The notes under the pieces: generated by a model | What the model was told of the DNA's origin: nothing | Databases searched by the model: none | The model's input: the letters and a program-made list of their open reading frames with translations, nothing else | Source: Acanthopleuribacter pedis | GTDB lineage: Bacteria; Acidobacteriota; Holophagae; Acanthopleuribacterales; Acanthopleuribacteraceae | Reading direction: 5' to 3' | NCBI RefSeq assembly: GCF_017377855.1 | Contig: NZ_JAFREP010000026.1 | Coordinates: 62,001 to 126,000 of the forward strand | Length of the DNA: 64,000 nucleotides | Program-made: the position numbers and the translations under genes | Shown: piece after piece, positions 10,601 through 17,400 of the stretch | How the letters are laid out: every line of letters starts with the position of its first letter | Numbering within the stretch: position 1 is the stretch's first letter

Positions 10601-13600
10601 CCCACGCCTTGCTGACCACCGCGCCGGGGGAACCTGGAAATTCCGGTAGCCACGAATGCCATGTTCTGCCGCTTTCCGCCCACACCGAATCCGCGTTCGG
10701 GCTCGCCGCCGAACGCGTCGCTGAATTCTTAGAACAACCCGCGGCTCCCGCCTTGGCCGACATTGCCTTCACCTTGCAAGTCGGCCGCAAGCCGGGCGCC
10801 CACCGCGGTTTTGTGGTGGGTCGGGACCGCCAAAGCTGCGTGGCCGCCTTGCGCGCCGCCGGCTTCCTGCCACGCCGACAGACCACCGCGACCAATAAAG
10901 CGACAAGCGCGTCCGAGGCGCCGCCCGTGATCGCCCTGTTTCCGGGGCAGGGCGGCGCCATGGCCGGCCTGGCCGGGGACCTTTACCGCGCCGAGCCACG
11001 CTTCCGCGACGTCCTCGACCATTGCCTTGAGCGGGTGCGCCAAGCATTGGACGTCGATTTGCGGCCCGCCCTGATCGGCGAAGATTCCGGCCCCCAGGTC
11101 GATACACTCCTGGGCCAAACCTTGTTCGCGCAACCCGCGCTTTTCGCCTTCGCCTACGCGCTGGCCGAACTGTGGCAATCCTGGGGCGTTCGGCCCAATG
11201 CCTTTTTCGGCCACAGCCTCGGCGAATGGGTTGCCGCCTGTCGCGCCGGCGTTATGGATCTGGACGACGCCTTGCGTTTGGTGTGCTGCCGCGCCAGCCT
11301 GATGGACGAGACGTCGCCCGGCGCCATGGCCGCTGTCGCCCTTTCACCGCCCGCGTTGCAACCCTACTTGGAACCCGATGTCGTGGTTGCCGCCTATAAC
11401 GCCCCGCAACGCCAGGTGATTTCCGGCCCGCCCGAGGCCGTCAACGCCCTGTGCACGCGGTTGCGCGAGGACGGCGTGGTGGTGCGACCGCTCGCCGTCA
11501 ACCGCGCTTTCCATTCACCCGCCATGAACGGCGCCGCCGGAAAATTGGCCGAGGCTTTGGCCGACATTCGCTTACGACCACCTGGCGAACGCTTTATCGC
11601 CAATCTTACCGGCGATTGGGTGCGCCCCGAGGCCGTGGTTGATCCTGCCTACTGGGCCGACCAGGTGCGCCGGCCCGTGTGGTTCGCGCGCGGTATCGAA
11701 ACCTTACAACGCGATTTACCCAACGCCGTTTGGCTGGAACTGGGACCCGCGCCCAGTTTGTCGCGCTTGGTTCGGGCGAGCTTGCCGGCTGAGGCGACCT
11801 TGTGTGACGCCTTACCTACCCGAGGGGAGAATCTTCGCGAACACCTCGCCGCAACCCTCGGTTGCCTCTGGGTCGCCGGTGTGCCCGTCGACTGGACCGC
11901 CTACCACGCGCCCCACCGGCGCCGGCGCGTGCCCGTGCCGGGCAGCGTCATGGAACCCCGTTCCTTGGGGTGGGGAAGTCGCGTGCGCGCGCCACGCCCG
12001 ATCCCAACCCCCGTCCCCAGCGTTTCCACCCAACAGCTCGCCGCACGCGTCGCGCCGATGGTCGCCCGCCTGCGCGCCGAACACGCGGCAACCCAAAGCG
12101 AATACGCGGTGGTGCTCGCGGCTTTGGACCAACATTGCATCGCCTACCTCGGCGCCGCCTTGTCTCGGCTCGGCATGGACCTTGGCCTCGGTCAAAAGCT
12201 GGTACCCGCCGCCGTCGCCGCGCAAATCGGCGTAACCGGACAATTGCGCGAATGGTTGATGATGATGCTGGACAGCCTGGTGCGAACCGGTTACCTGCGG
12301 CGCGAGGACGATCAGCTTGTGGTCGTGCAAAGCCCGCCGCAAAGCGAACCCACCGCCGCCGAACTAACCGCCGCCGTCGCCGGTCAAGATCAACTCATCC
12401 CGTACCGCGATCTCCTGCACGCCGCCGGCCCCGAACTCGACGCGATTCTGACCGGGCGCCGCAACGCCGTCGAACTGTTGTTCCCCGAGGGCAACCTGGC
12501 GGGCATGACCGGCATCTACAGCGACGCCGAGGCCGCGGACGGCATCCACGCCTTGCTCGGCGACCTCTTCGCCGCCTTCCTGGCTCAATCCGGCAAAAGG
12601 TCGTTGAACATCCTCGAAATCGGCGGCGGGACAGGTTCAGCCGCCGCCGCGTTGCTACCGTTCCTCGCCGAACACCAGGCCGTCGCCCCTTGTCGTTACC
12701 GTTTCACCGACGTCTCACCCTACTTCCTGCGCCGCGGTCGCGAACGCTGGCCCGACTACCCGTTCATCGATTACCAAACCCTCGACCTCAACCGCGATTT
12801 CGGCGAGCAGGGTTTGCCCGCCCAACACTTCGACCTCATCGTCGCCGCCAACGTCTTGCATGTCGCCGACGACCTGCCCGACGCCTTGCGCCGCGTCGCC
12901 GCCTTGCTTACCGAGGACGGCCTGTTGTTGGCCCAGGAAAACACGCACCGCTCGATCTTTTCCGACGTCGTTTTTGGCAGCCTCAAGGGCTGGCACGCCG
13001 GCGGGGGAACAGCAGCCGCCCCCGACAACGCCGCCGGCTGGTGCAGCCTGCTCGGTGATCTGGGTTTTCGCGATCTGGTGAGCGTGCCCGCCCCCGACCA
13101 GGACGACCTCGGCCAGGCCGTGTTGGTCGCCGTTGCACCCAAGCAACGGGTGCCGGTGCAAGCAGCGACGCAACCAAAACCAACCCAACCCGGCCCGGGT
13201 GCGGCCGTTTCGACGCCGCTCGCCGGCACCGCCACTGAAACCGCGCTGCAAGCCATTTGGGAAACCAACTTAGAAGTGACGCTCGGCAGTGTCGCGGACG
13301 ACTTCTTCGCCTTGGGCGGTGATTCGCTTGTCGCGCTTCAGGTCGCCGCCGACATTGAAAGCGCGCTCGGCGTGCGCCTCCACGGTGGCGATTTCAACGC
13401 CGCGCCCACCCTCCAGGCCTTGGCCAAATTAATTGACGACAAACGGGCGCCCGCGGAGCCCTGGATCGCCGCCGATTTGCCATCCGAGTTCATCGCGCTC
13501 ACCCCGGACGACGGCCGCAAACCCTTGTTGGTTTTGGTCCATCCCTTGTTTGGCTGGGTCGACGTGTTCCAAACATTGGCCGCCGGATTGGCGGCACGCT

Positions 13601-14268
13601 ACGCTGTTTACGGCTACGAGTCGATGGTGTTCAACCACCCGGAAACCCCAGCCGACATCGGTGCCTTATCGACCGCGCTTTGTGTCGGCCTGCGCATGCT
13701 CGCCCCAGGGCGCTCCTGGCTGCTGGGTGGTTACTCCTACGGCGCCGCCCCCGCTTTGCACGCCGCCTGCCGCCTCGACCAAGAGGGTGCCGGCCCCAAC
13801 CGGCTGGTCCTGCTCGACGCACCCCATCCCAGCCAACTGCCCGCCAACTTTGGCAACCCCAACGCCGCCTTTGCCGAATTTTTCGGGATAACAAGTCTGG
13901 ACGAATCCACCGCCGATGTGTTGGAAACCGCGCCCCAAGCCTGGCCCGCCCAATTGCGCCAACGCGCTGAACTGCTGGGTCATCCCCTAGCGCGACTGAG
14001 CGAAGCGCGCATCGCCGCCTGCCTCCAGGTATACCGAACCCATTGCACCGCGCTCAAGGCCTTCCAGCCGCCGCGTTACCGGGGTCGCGCCCTTTTGCTG
14101 GACGCCGCCGACCACGAAACCCGCTTCTTCGCCCGCCAATCCGAGGCCTGGGCGCCCCATTTCCTCGGCGTCACCATGCGCCACACCGTGCCCGGCAATC
14201 ACTTCTCGATGTTGAACCCACCCCAGGTTTCCGCCCTCATCGAATTGTTCCGACAATTGAAGGACTGA
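1693..14268 (+). CDS. Hybrid NRPS-PKS megasynthase, terminal unit with thioesterase
   Basis: About 4191 residues from the ATC start (a TTG at 1504 would add 63). Domains in order, residues from 1693: TubC-type docking 3-55; condensation with HHIVADE at 207-213 (E where the family usually has G); adenylation with the TSGTTGRPKG loop near 679; PCP, Ser 1081; KS1 with Cys 1309; acyltransferase-like domain 1650-2000 whose GHSxGE reads RGFGE, so the nucleophilic Ser is Gly (1748); KR about 2220-2450 with TGGSRGIG and a Ser/Tyr/Asn set; ACP, Ser 2512; KS2, Cys 2727; AT2 with intact GHSLGEW (Ser 3175) and AFHS, typical of malonyl-CoA; C-methyltransferase about 3440-3810 with EIGGGTG; ACP, Ser 3878; thioesterase with GYSYG (Ser 4015). 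There is no DH or ER. Expected chemistry: add one amino acid, one ketide reduced to beta-hydroxy, one C-methylated beta-keto ketide, then release. The docking domain implies an upstream partner, most likely the NRPS at 27802-40599. Substrate specificity was not assigned. Confidence 0.93.
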   Translation: MATSIETLIAAWAARGIRPVLVEGKLQIRGPKDALTPELIAEMKERKPDILAFLAVLQPPVAQDEPPPARDPDAPIPLTRGQKSLWFLDRFGDRGGAYHVPLGLHLRGPLNVEALHGALNALVRRHESLRTCFPAGADGEPRQHILEPADVLLVQRDLSDDPDPETLFEGHAAAEAALPFDLEQGPLVRFELCRLAPEHQVLLLTLHHIVADEAATRVFFEELVADYEQGCHGAKSRCDAPAYQIADFALWQAQQLRNQAWQNQRDYWARQLAGASLSCECPRDRGRPYATTPRADIFDFSFSPARLAALDRLAREFGTTRFTVALTLYATLIYRLSGQTDLVIATPFVNRPAPIWHKVLGFFTNTLLLRYDFDRNPRFSDLLTRAASTVIEAMEHGDLPFDEVVRLLGPTRDGGAVTTLGFVMQEQRDRRLQAAGLTFETMARGNRHAKEELCLYLSIGDDGIAGSFEFRADLFTEVSINRWIGWLGRLLDTFTAAPNQQVDAVALMSDEERETLLEEGQGSARAGLDNLCLHDLLAEVAARHASATALIDGEHKLSYRQLHQAADAWAVLLRTHGAGPEQIVALSVPRDHRALVAMLGILKAGAAFLNLDPDHPDERNAWMLDDAGVQILITDQNGAERGFAASRTCLRIEAPPVPGTRPLPPAKHHPEQAAYIIYTSGTTGRPKGVVVPHRAIVNFAVNAVNHYGMSLSDRVLQGGSLCFDLCMEELFPVWVCGGTLIMGEGVGRVDSATFLEFNRRHGITNWSMVSSQWQQLIADIDAGVAPMPPSLNVALVGGEAIDPASLAVWNRVTGGRALLINGYGPTETTVVSVYCLLRSQDGSMPGQPLPIGTPFDNERVYVVDRAGRLAPHGVAGELMIGGAGVTRGYLGNPAATAAVFVPDPFSDIPGARLYRTGDRVRWRNSGRLQYLGRLDRQVKIRGVRVELGEVESRLNGLPGVAAAVVLLRRETGREPLLVGYVAAAEADPPEPATLRAQLAALLPDAMVPRFVIVLPKLPATPTGKVDTRALSEIPLSTAPAKAAFQPPRSQVEQEVAAIWADLLGREQVGRDDNFFDLGGHSLLMLKLQARLRALGGDIALIDLFAATTVSAQAGLVSGVPAAVAEAQPEAMADPAASEDIAVIGFAFRFPGATSPEQFWANLIAGDVAVRRFSDAELLAAGEDPALLEDTNYVKARAVLEGDPGHFDAEFFGFNPREAARFDPQQRLLLETAWHALEHAGLNPAAAPGRVGVYAGASVNTYYHHCLAAAESGAADHFRDTLANLPDFLAAWIAYKLDLRGPAVNVQTACSTSLAAVHTACNALRVGDCDTALAGGVSLTVPGLRGYLYQEGMVHSPDGSCRPYDAEAAGTVGGDGVGLVVLKPLARALADGDTVHAVVKGSALNNDGAGRVGFTAPAVAGQAAVIRAALRKACVEPADIHYLEGHGTATPLGDRIELAAIKEVFGDSNERVLGALKANIGHLDAAAGIAGFIKTLLCVAHGRIPPHPAFNAPTDPASWDNQSPRINSEPIAWPDTHDGPRRAGVSSFGIGGNNVHVVLAQAPPQAQTPVANEPHLMLLSAKNPAALASLADAMAAFLERDKLPPFADIAHTTRVGRAALSYRRFAVCRTKAEARAFFKKIAAGEEAPQTEAAGTLVWLFSGELPEVFPDLPAMAKVLPLQPGTLAAVEAQLQHHLGLSLDDYRGKTRDRNGDNLAWLRDHVVWVAMQVVLARGFTALGLRPQTLIARGFGEWVAGCFTGALKLEHFLAQSAVWLQAAARGAPPQQMMVSMVRDDLLGLFAEQGLARLQIRNEGDEGRHLVVGSSEQLQQLRALSAERGFAPPEPTLSSLPAWEGDLAALDAAFPPATRSEPRLDGDCEWLSTRFPQSPVTAPDATFWRDLWSARHQDAAWFAALGDGDQLLFTDFSPTGGLLEIARQQCPRAVVATLLPPAGTPPDGALLGLLGRIWAQGILPNWSALPGPRRRVPLPLYPFAKTRCWVDPAPPQPERAAVGLYSRGMVAVEPIETARAGGRWLVFLDQGDRGGVTRWFETDAVPVLVFPGTHFIAQDPARFTINPGEPEHYHRLLAEVGHLPQRVLYAWNLHNPDGQAHQLFSLLAPLYLARALCRGNKPAHVDFLRRGLARVEPNEIIVPGASLMMGPLCVLPLEQPDLHLRCIDLPLNQPLAQTSPLPAAPPQNGVTPALVALRNHTWFGTCVQPVRPRAARRGFKRGGVYLITGGSRGIGFHLATHLISRWDARVILLSRDPEGVDPARRATLDEWTQTGLAELFAADVTDARALAAAVRQSRTRFGRIDGVIHAAGLPGGCDAGQLDAAEIRGDLAPKVAGTETLFQALRGLKLDFVLLCSSLSSFLGGAGHFSYTAANAYLDGVAAAGNHPWPVTAINWDSWQQLGMTAAVDNPGARIPPEAGVRVFEQAAAMDVPLLAVSVADLLTRIARRDTYLAAAGASPVGRPHTTRDSRSLEAELLRLWRDFFGGHPIAPSDNFFQIGGDSLAAVQLVQRMNSQLAMQLRVVDLFDRPTVRDLVTAQPDKVTPPPVAAAVPAPQPALVAAADTDIAVVGMACRFPHAPDTDTFWRRLKEGACSLQPVADLPPDLADDPSWVAVASVLEQADAFDPAFFGMTPGVAKNMSVQRRVFLETAFQALEHAGYDPARHPGAVGVYAGATPSREGGAEPTAAGEQVQQDFVATVVSYLLNLRGPSMDLYTHCSTSLVAVHNACRALQSGDCDMALAGGVCVEQGMRAGYRTQPAGIEARDGRVRAFDAEATGTVFGEGAGAVVLKRLSDALADGDTVHAVIKATALNNDGAQKASFMAPAVAGQAAVIQQCLQRAGLSPDQVDYVETHGTGTPIGDPIEFAALRRAFGDQPQQHCALGTVKNNIGHTIAAAGVAGLIKTVLCLKHRTLVPHIGFTRPNPRLELEGGAFTFCTELREGGGPTVAAVSAFGMGGTNAHALLTTAPGEPGNSGSHECHVLPLSAHTESAFGLAAERVAEFLEQPAAPALADIAFTLQVGRKPGAHRGFVVGRDRQSCVAALRAAGFLPRRQTTATNKATSASEAPPVIALFPGQGGAMAGLAGDLYRAEPRFRDVLDHCLERVRQALDVDLRPALIGEDSGPQVDTLLGQTLFAQPALFAFAYALAELWQSWGVRPNAFFGHSLGEWVAACRAGVMDLDDALRLVCCRASLMDETSPGAMAAVALSPPALQPYLEPDVVVAAYNAPQRQVISGPPEAVNALCTRLREDGVVVRPLAVNRAFHSPAMNGAAGKLAEALADIRLRPPGERFIANLTGDWVRPEAVVDPAYWADQVRRPVWFARGIETLQRDLPNAVWLELGPAPSLSRLVRASLPAEATLCDALPTRGENLREHLAATLGCLWVAGVPVDWTAYHAPHRRRRVPVPGSVMEPRSLGWGSRVRAPRPIPTPVPSVSTQQLAARVAPMVARLRAEHAATQSEYAVVLAALDQHCIAYLGAALSRLGMDLGLGQKLVPAAVAAQIGVTGQLREWLMMMLDSLVRTGYLRREDDQLVVVQSPPQSEPTAAELTAAVAGQDQLIPYRDLLHAAGPELDAILTGRRNAVELLFPEGNLAGMTGIYSDAEAADGIHALLGDLFAAFLAQSGKRSLNILEIGGGTGSAAAALLPFLAEHQAVAPCRYRFTDVSPYFLRRGRERWPDYPFIDYQTLDLNRDFGEQGLPAQHFDLIVAANVLHVADDLPDALRRVAALLTEDGLLLAQENTHRSIFSDVVFGSLKGWHAGGGTAAAPDNAAGWCSLLGDLGFRDLVSVPAPDQDDLGQAVLVAVAPKQRVPVQAATQPKPTQPGPGAAVSTPLAGTATETALQAIWETNLEVTLGSVADDFFALGGDSLVALQVAADIESALGVRLHGGDFNAAPTLQALAKLIDDKRAPAEPWIAADLPSEFIALTPDDGRKPLLVLVHPLFGWVDVFQTLAAGLAARYAVYGYESMVFNHPETPADIGALSTALCVGLRMLAPGRSWLLGGYSYGAAPALHAACRLDQEGAGPNRLVLLDAPHPSQLPANFGNPNAAFAEFFGITSLDESTADVLETAPQAWPAQLRQRAELLGHPLARLSEARIAACLQVYRTHCTALKAFQPPRYRGRALLLDAADHETRFFARQSEAWAPHFLGVTMRHTVPGNHFSMLNPPQVSALIELFRQLKD

Positions 14269-14491
14269 TCCTGCGACTTTTGGGGTAGGGCCGCCGATTA
14301 GGGCGAGCTAATGAGATCCGTTGTTGTCGCTGAAACCTTGCTGGTTCGATTTTAAAAAATATCGGTTGTGCGACAAGGGCTGTCTTAGGGTTTTGGTAGG
14401 GTTCTCTTATACGAATCAGCGCTCACCTTGACATGTCCTGTCCGCTTGTCCTCCGTCTTTGGTTTTCTACTATTTTTGAGAGAGACATCCG

Positions 14492-17400
14492 ATGCAACGA
14501 AACATCCTGTTTGTTACCTGCTTTTTAACGCTTGCTCTTTTCTCTTTTCTTCCTGTTCATGCATTCCAATCGGGGACCCTTACACGGATTGCGCCCCGTG
14601 AGTTGCCCACTCAGCGGGAGGAGATCGAGCCGCTTTCTTCCGATGCCGACCAAATCGGGTTGCGTACCGAGATCCCCTACACCCACATCAACGAATTCAC
14701 CGGCAAACTCAACATCACCCTGGAAGCGGTCGGCGTTCCCGGCCTGAGCCTGACCCCGATCTACAAAACACCGGAGGAACCTTACTGCCGCAACAGCTCC
14801 GACTTTCAGCTTTGCCAACTCTCCGGTACGCCCGACAGCCATAACCTCGGCCTCGGTTGGAGTTTTAATCTGGGGTACATCGTGGCCCGTAACCGTGTGA
14901 TCAGCAGCGCTTTTGCCGATTGGGAACGGGTTCGTTTTGTCGACTCGGCCGGCAATGCTTCGGTATTTGGTCGCGACGCCTTGTTCCAAAAGGGGCCTTT
15001 CGACGGTGGCCCACGGGACGCCTGCGACACTTTTGGCTGTCTACCTGAGCAAGCCGACGTGCATTTCATTGACCGGAGCCTTCGCCGCATCACCCGGCAA
15101 TGGCATGACGACGGCACTTTGCTCCAGGGTTTTTCCCAAAATAATTATTACCTCAAAGAACCCAACGGTCAGGTCACCGAGTTTTTGGCGCAACGGCGCG
15201 TTACCGATGAAGCCAATCGTTCGGCCGTGCGCTTTTACCCGATTCGCATTACCCAACCCAACGGCCGTTTCCTGACCGTGACTTATGTCGGTGGGTTGGA
15301 TGCCGACGGGACGGTTCCAGAGCCGGCGCGCATCGCCTCGTTGGTCGACCAAGACGGGCGCCGCCTCGTTATTGATTACCACGGACCCGAAAGCGTCCAC
15401 CAAGGCCTGCCGGAAAAAGTCGAGCTCCGTTACGGTTCGCAAACCAAGCTGATGGCCCGGTTTGGGTATCAAACGGTTGTTGCGGGAACTCGCCGCACCC
15501 AAAGCCTGCACACCGTGACCACCGCCGCGGGCCGCACTTTTACCATCACCACCGGGCTCGAGGGACGGGACAAACCCGTTGTGACCGATTTACAACTCCC
15601 CGGCGGCGGTGTCATCGCGTTCAACTGGGCCGTGCAATCATTTAAATATGTCCAGGCGGAATACAGCGATTGTCGTCCCAGTCGTGCCGACGATGATTGC
15701 ATTGAACTTGAGACTCGCGAGCGCGACTACTTGCGGCTTTCCTCCGTGAGTCACGGCCAATCTTGGTTGGCGCTTTCCTACCGCCAGGGTTCGCCCGATG
15801 AAGAATGGGAATTCGACGGCCGCGGCTTTATCGAGGTCACCGTTTTTGAAGAGATGATGGAAACCTTCAATGAACGGAAAACGCGGTACATCAACACCCC
15901 GATTCACCACACCCTCTACCAAATCTTCGAATTCGATTACCTGGTGGGCCTGCCCGCGACCCAACGCACCCTGTTCGGTTCTGAGGTGGCGCGAGAATCT
16001 TGGGACTACACGCCGGTTCTTTCGATTGGCGGCCATGCCGGCGGCGACGCGGTGCGCATTCACGCCGTAAAAAAACACGGCCGTTTGATCGACAACGTTT
16101 GGCTGGATCGCCACTATAGCTACGCATGGTACGGCGCCGACACTGGTCTCGACGCATCCCGCATCCACGAAGGCTACCTGGCCCCGCTCAGGATCCGCGA
16201 GCAAGCCCGTGACAGCGCGTACTACCGCGAGCAGGTTTTCGAATACGACCACCGTGTCGTTGCGGATTTTGCCGGCACGGACGACACCCGTTTCGATGCC
16301 TATGCGCTCAGCTTGCCGACTTTGCTGGAAGAACGCGGGCTGACCCGTGACGGACCCGGTACGCTCAAACGCACCATCCTGAAATACGAAGATCCGCGCT
16401 TTCCGCTGCCGACCACCAAGATTTACCACCGCAACGCCACCGAAACCGAGGTGGAGACCCTGAGCTACCATCCCAGCGGAAGGGATCGCGGCTACCTCGC
16501 CACGCGCACCTCCGGCGGTGTCAGCACCATCCACACCCAGGATTACCAGTTCGGTGTCCCACGCTATGAAGTTCAGCCGGAAAGCACGCCCATCATCCGT
16601 TACTTGAACTTCGACGGAACACTTGAATCGGAAACCAAAAACGGCATCACGACTGAATACCGCTACGACAACGACCGGCGCGTGACACGTATTTTGCGGC
16701 CGGGTCGTCCCGACGAGGTCACCCGCTACCGCGACGACCACCTAGGTTCTTCCCGTTTCTGGGAATTCACCGAGGGCGTTGCCAACAGCGATGTGATCCA
16801 ATTCGATTTTCCCACCCCGGCGGTGGGGGTTGGTTCCGGCACCCCCACCGTTCCCATTGGAACCATCACCCTCGACAGCATGGGCCGGGTCAGCAATCAG
16901 TTACAGGGCGTTTGGTCCTATGCAGACTACGAGACCACGACCCATTACGACGCTTTCGGCCGCGTCGCCTACGAAACCGATTCGCGGGCGCGCGGCATTG
17001 CCTACCGTTACGATGTGGTCGGGCGTGTCGTGAAAAAGTGGTTGTTTCCCCTTGGCGGCAACGTCGGCCTCGATCAGGCGCCGACCAGCGAATTTGTGTA
17101 CAGCCGCACGCCGGATGGAAACCTGATCACCGTCGAAACAGCCCGAGCCCATCGCGACGGACCCGCAAAAATCAAACGGGTGGAACACGACATTTTGGGG
17201 CGCCTGGTGCGGGCCTCAACCAACGGGCACGAAACGGCTTTCACCCATACCGCCCACGCGCTCGGAACCGAAACCGTCACCACGCCTTATCACAACCCGG
17301 CTTATGCGCGGCGTCAGGTCATCAGTTGGTTGGGCCAATTGATGGAGGAACGCCATCCCGAAATGGATGAAACCATGGGTTACGCCTACGATGGTCGCGG

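Noticed and set aside
14269..14491. TTGACA-containing promoter ahead of the Rhs gene (near 14429)
   Set aside because: No acceptable -10 hexamer lies at 16-18 bp, so I do not call it.
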